NCBI RefSeq assembly: GCF_000721075.1
Contig: NZ_JOEQ01000022.1
Location: 1 to 64,000 of the forward strand
DNA from: Streptosporangium amethystogenes
GTDB lineage: Bacteria; Actinomycetota; Actinomycetes; Streptosporangiales; Streptosporangiaceae
Length of the DNA stretch: 64,000 bases
Direction of reading: 5' to 3'
Below are positions 50,048 through 59,013 of this stretch, piece after piece. A program made the translations under genes and the position numbers. Within the stretch, counting starts at the first letter, position 1. Every line of letters starts with the position of its first letter. The notes beneath the pieces were generated by a model. The model did no database searches. It saw nothing but the letters and a program-made list of their open reading frames with translations, and was not told where the DNA came from.

Positions 50048-51328
50048 TTGAAACAGCGGACTTTCCTCGCCGCCCGCATCGACCAGTGGTCCCGAGAGCA
50101 TCCCAGGCTGCTGGATCTGACACTGGCCGGCTTGCTGTGGCTGGTTTTCGGCCTGTTGAGTGCTGTTGCGGGGCTGCACGCCTTTTTCATCGCCACTGCG
50201 GCCATCCTCCCTCTCGCCGTACGGCGACGCTTCCCGACCGCGGTCCTCGCCTGGTCGGCCGCGGCCTTCGCCGTCCAGCTCATGGTGGTGCCGGTTCCGT
50301 TGCCGGCCAACATCGCGCAGGCGATCGTCGTCTATACCGTTGCCGCACACGTCGCGTCTCTGCCGATCCGCCTGCTCGCCCTCGGTGCCGCGCTCACCGG
50401 CAGCGTGCTCGCCGGCTTCCGATGGAGCACCCCGCCTGAATACATGGCGAACGTGCTCACGAACGCTGTGTTCCTGGGGATCCTGTCTGTACTGGTCTGG
50501 GTCATCGGCGATCTCGTCCGCGGCCGCCAGGCCAACATGAGTGCACTGCGTGAGGCGAGTGCCCGACTTGAGGAAAGCCGGTTGCAGCGCGAGCGGTTCG
50601 TCGCACAACAACAACGTGTTGTCGCGGCACGGGAGATTCACGACATCGTGGCCCACTCTCTCACTGTCATGATCGTGCAGGCTGACGGCGCCGAGTACGC
50701 CGCCGAGCACGCGCAGCCCTGGGATCGCGCGGACGCGAGAAAGATCTTCGCCACGATCGGGCGTACCGCGCGTTCGGCCCTCACCGAGGTGCGTGGCGTC
50801 ATCGAGGTTCTCCGCGACGCCGACACCGACGGGCCGGAGGAACCGCGCGGGGCCGGGCTGGGAGTCGCCGAGCTGCGGCAACTCGTGGACTCGGTACGGG
50901 CGGCGGGACTTGCTGTGGATGTCGACGCCGAGCCGACCGTGTTCGACGATGTTCCCACCGCTATACGATTTGCTGTGCTCCGTGTCGTCCGGGAGTCACT
51001 GACGAACGTGTTGAAGCACGCCGGCCCGCATGCCACAGCGCACGTGGTCGCCGCGAGGAAACAGGGATGGATCATGGTTCGAGTCGAAGACGACGGCGTC
51101 GGTGTCCGCCGCGCCGACGCGACCGCGGACCACGGTTCCGAACCCGGCTACGGCCTCGACGGAATGCGGGAGCGTTTGCGCGCCCTGGGCGGAGTGCTGG
51201 AGGCAGGTCCACGCCGTGGCGGCGGATTCGTGATCGATGCCGCGACCCCCGTCACCGTTCCATCGCCTTCCGCGCGACCTGCGGGTTTTGCCACCCCGTC
51301 GGGCGGCATAGGGCGGAGCGGCGAGTGA
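50048..51328 (+). CDS. Sensor histidine kinase (NarL/DesK group)
   Basis: About 426 residues. Membrane helices at ~20-150 (LTLAGLLWLVFGLLSAVAGL, then IATAAILPLAV and others), a coiled linker (ALREASARLEESRLQRERFV), the HisKA_3 motif VVAAREIHDIVAHSLTVMIV, and a HATPase domain (FAVLRVVRESLTNVLKHAGP, VEDDGVGV, GYGLDGMRER). A TTG at 50048 with GAGAG upstream fits the conserved N-terminus; the in-frame ATG at 49946 would add a polar stretch with no family match. Overlaps its response regulator (GTGA). Confidence 0.88.
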   Translation: MKQRTFLAARIDQWSREHPRLLDLTLAGLLWLVFGLLSAVAGLHAFFIATAAILPLAVRRRFPTAVLAWSAAAFAVQLMVVPVPLPANIAQAIVVYTVAAHVASLPIRLLALGAALTGSVLAGFRWSTPPEYMANVLTNAVFLGILSVLVWVIGDLVRGRQANMSALREASARLEESRLQRERFVAQQQRVVAAREIHDIVAHSLTVMIVQADGAEYAAEHAQPWDRADARKIFATIGRTARSALTEVRGVIEVLRDADTDGPEEPRGAGLGVAELRQLVDSVRAAGLAVDVDAEPTVFDDVPTAIRFAVLRVVRESLTNVLKHAGPHATAHVVAARKQGWIMVRVEDDGVGVRRADATADHGSEPGYGLDGMRERLRALGGVLEAGPRRGGGFVIDAATPVTVPSPSARPAGFATPSGGIGRSGE

Positions 51329-52032
51329 CGAGTCCCGACCGCCTCATCCGCGTCTTCCTGGTGGACGACCAGGAGCTGGTGCGGACCGGGTTCGGGATGA
51401 TTCTCGACGCCACTCCGGATCTGCGGGTCGTCGGATCGGCCGCCGACGGGCAGACGGCCCTCGACACCCTGCGCAGGCCCGAGCACCGTGCGGACGTCGT
51501 CTTGATGGACATTCGCATGCCGGGTCTCGATGGCGTGGAAACCACCCGGCGGCTGCTGGCCGCACCCGACCCGCCACACGTCGTCATGCTGACGACGTTC
51601 GACGACGACGAGCTTCTCGTCGCCGCCCTTCGAGCTGGAGCGGCCGGCTTCCTGCTCAAGGACGCGGGCGCGGCGGAACTGCTGGCGGCGATCCGGGCGG
51701 CCGCTGCCGGGGAGGCGCCTGTCGCGCCGAGGCTCGTACGCCGTTTGATCGACTCGTTCGTCCTCGCGCCGCCGACGACCGAATCCGCCGAGCACCCGCC
51801 CGCCACCGCGTCCAGGTTGGAGCGTCTCACCACCCGCGAACGCGAGATCCTCGCCTCGGTCGGTCTGGGACTCACCAACGCGGAGATCGCCGCGCGGCTG
51901 CAGTTGGCGGAGTCGACCGTCAAGACGCACCTTGGCTCGGTGCTGCGCAAGCTTGAGCTACGCGACCGTGTTCAGGCGGTCATCCTCGCACGGACGCAGG
52001 GGCTGACCGGCGACCCGCGGCGGACCGACTGA
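51325..52032 (+). CDS. NarL/LuxR family response regulator
   Basis: 235 residues from a GTG (GGAG 7 bases upstream). Receiver: VFLVDDQELVRTGFGMILDA, Asp in VVLMDIRMPGLDG, TTFDDDELL, Lys in FLLKDAGA. LuxR helix-turn-helix: LTTREREILASVGLGLTNAE, then LAESTVKTHLGSVLRKLEL. Its last 53 bases overlap the convergent CPBP protease gene. That arrangement and the absence of other nearby plus-strand genes make the protease region a possible target, but no operator was identified. Confidence 0.92.
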   Translation: MTSPDRLIRVFLVDDQELVRTGFGMILDATPDLRVVGSAADGQTALDTLRRPEHRADVVLMDIRMPGLDGVETTRRLLAAPDPPHVVMLTTFDDDELLVAALRAGAAGFLLKDAGAAELLAAIRAAAAGEAPVAPRLVRRLIDSFVLAPPTTESAEHPPATASRLERLTTREREILASVGLGLTNAEIAARLQLAESTVKTHLGSVLRKLELRDRVQAVILARTQGLTGDPRRTD

Positions 52033-52792
52033 TCCCGATCGCGAGGGCACAGGCCGTCGTGCCGACGAGCACGAACAGCCCGGTGTCACCGGCCAGGTAC
52101 TCGCGCACCATCACGGGCTGCTCAGTCGAGATCGCGTGCTCCAGCAACAGGGCGAAGGTGGCGTTGTGTGCGAAGTGGGCCAGCACGACCGGCCATACGC
52201 TCCCGGACATGACACGCAGGTACCCGAAGAGGAACGAGAATGCGATCACCGAACCACTGAACAGCAAGAGCACCAGGCTACGGTTGCCTTCGCTGTGGTA
52301 GTACGGCGTGAACAGGATGTACGGCAGATGCCAGGCGATCCAGACCAGCCCTACGACGAGCATCGCCGGGCGCTCGCCCAGGAACGCGAGCCGTGGCTGC
52401 AGGTAGCCCCGCCAACCGATCTCTTCGGCGAACGACAGGATCGGCCCGGTGATGGACAAAGCGATCACCGACTGCAGCCAGTCGCCCTGCGGCGCGGAGA
52501 ACCGGGCGAAGCCGAGCGCGACGGCGCCCGCGGTGGCGAGCAGGCAGACACCGGCGGTGGTGGCGACCGCGAGCGGCCAGGTTCGCAGGCCGAGCCGCCC
52601 CATACCGAGCCGGCGCCATCCGTCTCTGGAGTACCCCTCTCGCGTGATGACGAGCAGCATCGCCATCACGACGAGCAGTGGCGATAGGGCGAGGACGAGT
52701 CCTCCGGCGATGTTGGCGGTGCCCAGCGAGATCGTGAGCGTCAGGACGATGAAAACGATCGACGTGGTGCGATCGGAGAGCCGTTCGAACAC
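51980..52792 (-). CDS. CPBP family intramembrane metalloprotease
   Basis: 270 residues with about eight membrane helices. The CPBP/Abi active-site motifs are present: SFAEEIGWRGYLQPRL (EExxxR), WIAWHLPYILF (FxxxH-like) and VVLAHFAHNATFALLLE (HxxxN/D). The start is a GTG with AGAAGG 7 bases upstream. These proteases mature peptides, provide bacteriocin immunity or process membrane proteins. It shares a 53-base antisense overlap with the response regulator gene, so mutual interference by transcription is possible. Confidence 0.9.
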   Translation of the reverse strand: MFERLSDRTTSIVFIVLTLTISLGTANIAGGLVLALSPLLVVMAMLLVITREGYSRDGWRRLGMGRLGLRTWPLAVATTAGVCLLATAGAVALGFARFSAPQGDWLQSVIALSITGPILSFAEEIGWRGYLQPRLAFLGERPAMLVVGLVWIAWHLPYILFTPYYHSEGNRSLVLLLFSGSVIAFSFLFGYLRVMSGSVWPVVLAHFAHNATFALLLEHAISTEQPVMVREYLAGDTGLFVLVGTTACALAIGISRSAAGRRSAPASVRG

Positions 52793-53002
52793 GGACAGAC
52801 CTTCTTTCGGAGAACTGATCTGGCCCAGTGTTCAAGAACGTGCCGCCGCCGCCATCCACCAGCGGTCCTGACTTCGGCCGCTCTCCACCCGATCCTTCCT
52901 CCCCGGGGACTAGCACCACCGCCTCAAGAATGTGACAGCGATGGTCATTCTCCGCGGCGACCTGGCCGTCTTCCGGCGGGACGCGCGTCCCCGGGAGCGG
53001 CC

Positions 53003-53956
53003 TCACACCAGCGGATGCACCTCGGGGTGTGCCTCCCACCAGCGTCCGAAGAGGGGATTGTCGTGCACATGGTCGATGAACGCCGCGGCGAGGCCGCGAT
53101 AGAGCGCCCCTGCGGTCGCATCGCCCAGGCGGTCCCTGTGCCACGCGACGAGCAGCCGTGCCACCTGTGGCTCTCCCATGAGCGGTCGTACGACGGTGCC
53201 CGGCGCCGCGGTCCAGCAGGGATCGACCAGCCGCACGCCGTGCCCGTCCGCCACCAGGGGGCGGCCGGCGCCGCTCGGCGCCTCGAAGCGCAACCTGGGT
53301 TCGAAACCGGCCGCCCGGCACGAGGCCCGCAGCGCGGCAAGGGAGCCGTCGTCGGCTCCCGGAGGGCTGATCCACGCCTCGTCCTTGAGGTCGGCCAGCC
53401 GGATCTCCTCGTTTCCCGCGAGCGGGTGCTCCGCCGACAGGGCGACGAAAATCGGATACCTGTATACCAGCGCCCGGCTGGCGACCGGCGGCGCCAGCGT
53501 GATTTCGAAGCCCTCGATGACGCCGAGCAGCGCCGCGTCGAGCCGCCCGTGCGTGAGCGCCTCCGCCAGCAGCGCCGCGGAGGGCTCGATCCGTAGTGAA
53601 ATCTCGCGTCCGGGCAGGACGTCGCCGACCCGGTTGACGATGCTGCCGACGCAACCGACGTGGACCGAGCCCAGCCGCAGGGATCGGGCCTCCGACGGCC
53701 CATGCAGGTCGCCGAACAGCGCGTCGACCTCGGACAGGACGATCCGGGCGCGGGCGATGACCTGGCTGCCAAGCGGTGTCGGCTCCACCCCGGAGCGGCT
53801 GCGGACGAAGAGTTCGCCCCCGACGAAGGTCTCTATCCGGCGCAGCAGGTTCGTCATGGCCGGCTGGGAAAGCCCCACCCGGGCCGCCGCTCTGGTCAGG
53901 CTGCCCGACTCCGCTATCGCACAGATCATACGGAGATGACGGATATCGAGATCCAT
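53003..53956 (-). CDS. LysR family transcriptional regulator
   Basis: 317 residues. The N-terminal winged helix-turn-helix is LDIRHLRMICAIAESGSLTR, then AAARVGLSQPAMTNLLRRIE, followed by a periplasmic-binding-protein-like sensor domain (LRLGSVHVGCVGSIVNRVGD onward). A palindromic T-N11-A box overlaps the start codon, and a close copy lies upstream of the divergent collagenase gene. That makes regulation of the collagenase likely. No other gene lies between them. Confidence 0.93.
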   Translation of the reverse strand: MDLDIRHLRMICAIAESGSLTRAAARVGLSQPAMTNLLRRIETFVGGELFVRSRSGVEPTPLGSQVIARARIVLSEVDALFGDLHGPSEARSLRLGSVHVGCVGSIVNRVGDVLPGREISLRIEPSAALLAEALTHGRLDAALLGVIEGFEITLAPPVASRALVYRYPIFVALSAEHPLAGNEEIRLADLKDEAWISPPGADDGSLAALRASCRAAGFEPRLRFEAPSGAGRPLVADGHGVRLVDPCWTAAPGTVVRPLMGEPQVARLLVAWHRDRLGDATAGALYRGLAAAFIDHVHDNPLFGRWWEAHPEVHPLV

Positions 53957-53970
53957 AACCTAGAATTATG
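53954..53970. promoter_or_regulatory. LysR-type box at the lysR start
   Basis: CATAACCTAGAATTATG has perfect CATAA/TTATG arms and contains the T-N11-A pattern of LysR boxes. It covers the lysR ATG, fitting self-repression. A 15-of-17 match lies at 54432-54448. Confidence 0.6.
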
Positions 53971-54656
53971 CGGCAATTAATGGCCAGTGCCTGAATTTTC
54001 GGACAAAATTCATTTTTCTCCCTTAGGTATGACCGCTTTTTCCTCCTTCCCGCCCCCGGCTCCACCGGCCCGGGGATGCCCCGGCGCGCCGCGAGTCCGG
54101 CCACGGGTTCACGGCGGCACTGTCGGCGGAAGGGCGGGACGGCGGTCCCAAGTAGGGCGAGGCCGAGCGGCACGAAGAGATGGCGTCGAAGCAGCCTCCT
54201 GAGCCGGACGAGCACGTACGCGCCCGCGACCGGCGACCAGGCCACAGCCACGGTGATGCGCCCAAGGCGCACATGTCGCCGGACCGCCACTCGATTCGCC
54301 ACCGGAGGGCGGGCGCCGCGCGATCAGACCGCGCGCCGTAGGTTCCGGGCCGGCCACGTGTGCCGCACGAGGCCGGACGGCACCCACTTGTTCACGCCTC
54401 CGCCGCAGCTCAGACCGGGCTGCGGCAGGGTCATAACCAAGAACTATGTGCGCCTTTATGACCGCTGGTCTGATTTCGTCAGCAAACTACGGGCGGCAAC
54501 ACCTCTTCGCTCTCCGAAATCCCTGAGCCACGTGGCCCGCCGGACCGACAGGACCCGGCGGAGCCCCCGCCGCGTCCTGGCCCGTTCCGGCCGCCGCGGC
54601 ATCCCCGGTCACATCCAACCTCACGCTCGTTCTTCCACACCCCCCGGAGGTTGCTC
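53971..54656. other. Long divergent region between lysR and the collagenase gene
   Basis: About 690 bases. The lysR-proximal 60 bases are AT-rich (AATTAATGG, AAAATTCATTTTTC) and likely hold promoters. Between 54070 and 54300 a minus-strand frame has membrane-like composition (AGAYVLVRLRRLL, LFVPLGLALLGTA) and may be a gene relic. The collagenase-proximal part holds the second LysR box. No intact gene. Confidence 0.45.
54432..54448. promoter_or_regulatory. Second LysR-type box, upstream of the collagenase gene
   Basis: CATAACCAAGAACTATG differs at two positions from the box at 53954-53970 and keeps the T-N11-A spacing. It lies about 210 bases before the collagenase start, within reach of activation if the promoter is near 54480-54520. 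Confidence 0.6.
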
Positions 54657-57251
54657 GTGGGAATCACCCCACCCCTGCGCGCGCTCAGAAAATCGTCACT
54701 GGCCGCGCTCGTCCTCGTCCCGGCCCTCGGCCTGGGGCTCGCCCTGCAGCCGGCGGTCGCATCGGCCGCCACCGACCCCATCGCCAAGCCCGTCGTGACG
54801 GCATCCGCGGGTAAGACGCCGCCCCCCGCGCCGGCACTGCTCGCGACCGACGGCGTCGACCACGTCCGGCGTTCTCCGCTCCCGGTCAGCGAACGGGCGC
54901 CGATGCCCTCCTCCAACGAGCGGCTGCGCCATGACTACGATCGGCCCGAGCCCGCCCCGGCGCACCCGCGCCCGTCCATGAAGGAGAAGGCGAAGTCCGC
55001 CGCCACGACGCAGGCGGCGGCCGCGTGCACCGTGAGCGACTTCACCAGCCGGACCGGAAGCGCCCTGGTCCAGCAGATCAAGTCCTCCACGACCGACTGC
55101 ATCAACACCCTGTTCGGCCTCACCGGCGGCGACGCCTACTACGCCTTCCGCGAGGCGCAGATGAGCAGCGTCGCGTACGGCCTGCGTGACAACGGGTCGT
55201 CCTACCCCGGTGACAACTCCACCGGCACCGCTCAGCTCGTGCTCTACCTGCGCGCCGGTTACTACGTGCACTGGTACAACGCGTCCACCGTGGGCACGTA
55301 CGGCTCGTCGCTCAAGACCGCGATCGAGGCGGGCCTGGACGCCTTCTTCGGCAACTCCAGGTCCTCGACGGTGAGCGACGCCAACGGCGAGGTGCTGGCC
55401 GAGGCGGTCACGCTGATCGACAGCGCCGAGGAGAACGACCGCTACCTCTACGTGGTGAAGCGGCTGCTCAACGGCTACAACAGCTCCTACGACGCGAGCT
55501 GGTGGATGCTGAACGCGGTCAACAACGTCTACACGGTGCTCTTCCGCGGCCACCAGCTCCCGGCGTTCGTGACCGCCGTCCAGGCGGACCCCAGCGTGAT
55601 CGACACGCTGTACGGCTTCGCCAACAACAACTGGAACCTGCTCGGCACCGACCAGAGCTACCTGGCGTCGAACGCCGGCCGGGAGATGGCCCGCTTCCTT
55701 CAGGAGACCGCCCTGCGGTCGAAGGTGCGGCCGATGGTCAAGGCCCTGCTCGACCGCGGCAACATCTCCGGGACGACCGCGCCCATGTGGGTCGGCGTCG
55801 CCGAGATGACCGACTACTACGACAAGGCCAACTGCTCCTACTACGGCACCTGCGACCTGCAGGCGCGGCTCGCGGCCGTCGTCCTGCCGATCCGGTACAC
55901 CTGCAGCTCCAGCATCACGGTCCGTGCGCAGGCCTTGACCTCCGCGCAGCTCACCACCGCCTGCAACAGCCTCACGAGCCAGGACGCCTACTTCCACAAC
56001 CTGGTGAACGACGGCAACCGCCCCGTGGCGAACGACAACAACACCACCATCGAAGTCGTCGTCTTCCACTCCAGTACCGACTACCAGAACTACGCCGGGA
56101 CGATGTTCGGCATCGACACCAACAACGGCGGCATGTACCTGGAGGGCGACCCGGCCGCGGCCGGTAACCAGCCGCGCTTCATCGCCTACGAGGCGGAGTG
56201 GCTGCGGCCCGCGTTCGAGATCTGGAACCTCAACCACGAGTACACCCACTACCTCGACGGCCGGTTCGACATGTACGGCGACTTCACCGCCGGCATCACC
56301 ACCCCGACCATCTGGTGGATCGAGGGCTTCGCCGAGTACGTGTCGTACTCCTACCGGAACGTGACCTACGACGCGGCGATCACCGAGGCGGCCAAGAAGA
56401 CGCACACGCTCAGGACGCTGTTCGACACCGACTACTCGCACGACACGACCCGCGTCTACCGCTGGGGTTACCTGGCCGTGCGATACATGTTCGAGAAGCA
56501 CCCGGCTGACGTCACCACCGTCCTCGGCAACTACCGGACGGGCAACTGGAGCGGCGCCCGCACCTTCCTGACCAGCACCATCGGCACCCGCTACGACAGC
56601 GACTGGTCGAGCTGGCTCACCGCCTGCGCGTCCGGCTCCTGCTCGGGCGGCGGCAGCACGAACAAGCCGCCGACCGCGAACTTCACCTTCACCGTCAGCG
56701 GCCTCAACGCGACCTTCACCGACACCTCGACCGACTCCGACGGCACGATCGCCTCGCGCTCGTGGGAATTCGGCGACGGCACGTCCTCGACCGCGGCGAA
56801 CCCCACCCACGCGTACGCCGCGGCGGGCACCTACCCGGTGAAGCTGACCGTCACCGACAACGGCGGCGCCACCGCGTCGACCACCAAGCAGGTGACCGTG
56901 ACGTCCGGAGGCGGCACCCTGCCCGAGTGCGCCTCGTCCGACACCAGGGAACTGGGCAAGAACTGCCAGCGCGGCAACCTGTCCGCGACCGCCGGTAACC
57001 ACGCCTACTTCTACCTGTACCTCCCGGCCGGCACTACCAGGATCGCCATCACATCCTCTGGCGGCACCGGGAACGCCGACCTCTACTACAGCACCAGCAC
57101 GTGGGCCACGAAGTCGGCGTACACGCAGCGGTCGGCCAACTCCGGCAACGGCGAGACCCTGACGGTGACCAACCCGGCGGCCGGCTACCACTACATCAGT
57201 CTGTACGCCACCACCGCGTTCTCCGGGGTCTCGGTGAAGGCCGAGTACTGA
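54657..57251 (+). CDS. Secreted M9 (microbial collagenase) metallopeptidase
   Basis: 864 residues from the GTG at 54657 (GGAGG 6 bases upstream). A signal peptide (SSLAALVLVPALGLGLALQP) and pro-region precede the M9N activator-like domain (~125-400). The catalytic domain has HEYTH (H527, E528, H531) and the downstream Glu in IEGFAEYV (E556). A PKD domain (~668-755: FTDTSTDSDGTIASRSWEFG) and a C-terminal pre-peptidase domain (~755-864) bind substrate. It cleaves collagen or gelatin-like protein outside the cell. Length and domain order match actinobacterial and Vibrio-type collagenases. Probably controlled by the divergent LysR. Confidence 0.95.
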   Translation: MGITPPLRALRKSSLAALVLVPALGLGLALQPAVASAATDPIAKPVVTASAGKTPPPAPALLATDGVDHVRRSPLPVSERAPMPSSNERLRHDYDRPEPAPAHPRPSMKEKAKSAATTQAAAACTVSDFTSRTGSALVQQIKSSTTDCINTLFGLTGGDAYYAFREAQMSSVAYGLRDNGSSYPGDNSTGTAQLVLYLRAGYYVHWYNASTVGTYGSSLKTAIEAGLDAFFGNSRSSTVSDANGEVLAEAVTLIDSAEENDRYLYVVKRLLNGYNSSYDASWWMLNAVNNVYTVLFRGHQLPAFVTAVQADPSVIDTLYGFANNNWNLLGTDQSYLASNAGREMARFLQETALRSKVRPMVKALLDRGNISGTTAPMWVGVAEMTDYYDKANCSYYGTCDLQARLAAVVLPIRYTCSSSITVRAQALTSAQLTTACNSLTSQDAYFHNLVNDGNRPVANDNNTTIEVVVFHSSTDYQNYAGTMFGIDTNNGGMYLEGDPAAAGNQPRFIAYEAEWLRPAFEIWNLNHEYTHYLDGRFDMYGDFTAGITTPTIWWIEGFAEYVSYSYRNVTYDAAITEAAKKTHTLRTLFDTDYSHDTTRVYRWGYLAVRYMFEKHPADVTTVLGNYRTGNWSGARTFLTSTIGTRYDSDWSSWLTACASGSCSGGGSTNKPPTANFTFTVSGLNATFTDTSTDSDGTIASRSWEFGDGTSSTAANPTHAYAAAGTYPVKLTVTDNGGATASTTKQVTVTSGGGTLPECASSDTRELGKNCQRGNLSATAGNHAYFYLYLPAGTTRIAITSSGGTGNADLYYSTSTWATKSAYTQRSANSGNGETLTVTNPAAGYHYISLYATTAFSGVSVKAEY

Positions 57252-57286
57252 CGCTCACCGTCGCCTCGTAGCGGCTGATCATCCAT

Positions 57287-57317
57287 GCCGGGACCGGACC
57301 TCATGTCCGGTCCCGGC
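57287..57317 (+). terminator. Terminator after the collagenase gene
   Basis: A perfect 13-bp stem, left arm GCCGGGACCGGAC (57287-57299), loop CTCAT, right arm 57305-57317, without a T-tract. Confidence 0.82.
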
Positions 57318-57471
57318 CCTCGGCACCGCGATCTGATGACGATCGTCTAAGTTGTCAGTGGTGCTTTGAAAAGTGCGATCGGCGGTGTGCGCGGTGACCT
57401 CTGGACGGCAGGCGGGTCACGGTGCCGACGGCACGGGCGTCGCTGGCAGTGTCCTCCGGAGCCGCGATCGG

Positions 57472-58599
57472 GTGAGGCGCCGTCCCCGCATGATGGCGGC
57501 CGCACTGCTGATGGGGGTTTGCGCCTGCGGGCCCGCCGTACCACCGTCGGCCACCGACGGACAGGCTCCGAGCGTCCCTTTCGAAGAAGGTGTTTCGCCG
57601 GCGTGGCTCGGCCCGTCGGAGACACCCCCGCCCGTGCCATCTCCCGTTCGGAAGACCGAAACACCTTTCGCGCGGGCCTACCCACGGGCCAGGATCCTGT
57701 GGATTCCCGTCAAGGACACGATGTCCCGGTCCGTCGTCGGCGCCCTGCCCGACGGGCGGCTCATCGTCCGCAGGTTCTCCCGGTACCTCCCGTACCTCGA
57801 CCACGTCGACATCCTCGACCCGGTCACCGGCCGCAGCACGCTGCTGCAACGCAAGGACAGAGAGTCGTACACCGCCGCCGCCACGGCGCACGGCACGCGC
57901 GTGGTGAAGCTCCTCGGAAACGACGAGCCGGGCGGGTGGATTCTCGAGGTCACCGACATGCGCACCGGCCTGACCTGGCAGATGATGAACACCTGGGGCG
58001 TTCCCGGGGGGCACTGCGGGACCGGCTGGCGATACCCCGTCGACCTCCAGTTCCATCGGGGCGAGCTCTACTTCTCCCGGTGCGTCACCGGCTCCACCGG
58101 AGACGTGGGCGTCTACCGCATGGGCCCCGGCGACAGGACTCCCCGGCTGTGGCTGCAGGGGCTGTACGACATCGCCTGGGAGGGCGACACCTTCCTCGCG
58201 AGGTCCCCCGTCATGGTTCCGGATTCATCGGATCCGGAGGAGTTCACCGGCTCGCCGCCGGCCCGCTACGGCCCGGACGGGGCCAGGCGCGGCGTTCCCG
58301 ATCCGGCCCCGTACATCGCCCGGCTGGGCAGGGACCGGGATCGCCTGGAGTACGGCGACGGCACCGTCGCCGGCCTGAGCCCGCGTGCCAGGGATGTCGA
58401 CATCTCGCGGTACGGGCGTTTCGCGGCGTGGCGCGAGGGCGGGGCCGGATGGCTTCTCGACGCCCGGACCCGTACCGCGGTGCGCCTGCCGGGCCGGGAG
58501 ACGGACAAGGTGAGCATCTCCAATGCCAGGTATCTCCACTGGAAGACGGCGGGCGGCTACCACGTCCTGGATCTGGCGGCCCTGAACAACCGGGGTTGA
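57472..58599 (+). CDS. Lipoprotein with a probable beta-propeller
   Basis: 375 residues from the GTG at 57472 (GGAG about 9 bases upstream); an ATG at 57490 is also possible. The signal peptide RRRPRMMAAALLMGVCACGP ends in a lipobox-like VCAC. A Pro-rich spacer (PSETPPPVPSPV) leads to repeated strands with DxxxG turns (RLIVRRFSRYLPYLDHVDIL, then GVYRMGPGDRTPRLWLQGLY), consistent with a six- or seven-bladed propeller. No catalytic motif. Family not named; probably displayed outside the cell. Confidence 0.7.
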   Translation: MRRRPRMMAAALLMGVCACGPAVPPSATDGQAPSVPFEEGVSPAWLGPSETPPPVPSPVRKTETPFARAYPRARILWIPVKDTMSRSVVGALPDGRLIVRRFSRYLPYLDHVDILDPVTGRSTLLQRKDRESYTAAATAHGTRVVKLLGNDEPGGWILEVTDMRTGLTWQMMNTWGVPGGHCGTGWRYPVDLQFHRGELYFSRCVTGSTGDVGVYRMGPGDRTPRLWLQGLYDIAWEGDTFLARSPVMVPDSSDPEEFTGSPPARYGPDGARRGVPDPAPYIARLGRDRDRLEYGDGTVAGLSPRARDVDISRYGRFAAWREGGAGWLLDARTRTAVRLPGRETDKVSISNARYLHWKTAGGYHVLDLAALNNRG

Positions 58600-58745
58600 A
58601 CGTCCTCGTCTCCGGTGCAGACCGGAGCCGGGCCGTGCGGCCGGGCTGCAGCGCAAGGTCGTCTCCCCCAACGACTTCACCGGTCTTGACCAGGTCGAAG
58701 ACCGGCCGGTCGCCTTCGAGCGGCGTTACAAGATGGAAGTTCACC
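58600..58745 (-). pseudogene. C-terminal remnant related to the 39185-39325 fragment
   Basis: A minus-strand frame reads FHLVTPLEGDRPVFDLVKTG, then GDDLALQPGRTARLRSAPET and RTFNPG before merging into the convergent lipoprotein gene end. It shares PGRTARLR-x-x-PETRT with the 39-kb fragment in both DNA and protein. No start codon or ribosome binding site. Family unknown; probably a beta-sandwich tail. Confidence 0.45.
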
Positions 58746-58799
58746 CTGGCCGAGTGCTTCGAGGAACTCGATGGGTGCCAGGACGGTGCCCGCCACCCC

Positions 58800-58848
58800 T
58801 TTCCCAAGACATGTTGGAAATGCCATAATCCCAACATGTCTTGGGAAA
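58800..58848. promoter_or_regulatory. 18-bp perfect inverted repeat
   Basis: TTTCCCAAGACATGTTGG (58800-58817) and CCAACATGTCTTGGGAAA (58831-58848) are exact reverse complements around a 13-base AT-rich spacer that includes CATAAT. Such long exact symmetry outside a transposon suggests either a large operator or an RNA hairpin. It overlaps the start of the small frame at 58836 and precedes the MFS gene by 165 bases. Confidence 0.7.
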
Positions 58849-58976
58849 ATAGTGGCGGCCTGGCACCGCCGTGCGCGCCGGTGAAGCCGCTCCGGATTCG
58901 CACCGTGTGGGAGGAGATCGTCGGGCTGGTCGAGCAGGCGGTCGCGCCGGCCCACGACGAGGCCGGGCCACGGTGA
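58836..58976 (+). CDS. Possible 46-residue small protein upstream of the MFS gene
   Basis: An ATG inside the right arm of the 18-bp inverted repeat opens MSWENSGGLAPPCAPVKPLR, then VWEEIVGLVEQAVAPAHDEA. There is no classical ribosome binding site and no family match. Its start would be hidden if the inverted repeat folds in mRNA, so it could be a leader peptide for the transporter. It may equally be a chance frame. Confidence 0.3.
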   Translation: MSWENSGGLAPPCAPVKPLRIRTVWEEIVGLVEQAVAPAHDEAGPR

Positions 58977-59013
58977 GCATGACCGTGATCCTGCTGGAAC
59001 TCGACGACGTGCG

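Noticed and set aside
52932..52938. Fifth ECF41-type promoter (TGTCACA on the minus strand)
   Set aside because: The -35 hexamer matches but 17 bases later the sequence is CTAGTC rather than GTCTT, and it heads the CPBP gene far from the regulon.
52278..54302. 674-codon open frame on the minus strand spanning the CPBP and lysR genes
   Set aside because: It overlaps two well-supported genes in another frame of the same strand and is Arg/Gly/Pro-rich throughout.
54696..57191. 831-codon open frame on the minus strand
   Set aside because: Antisense to the M9 collagenase; extreme Val/Gly/Arg composition and no domain. The collagenase is unmistakable on the other strand.
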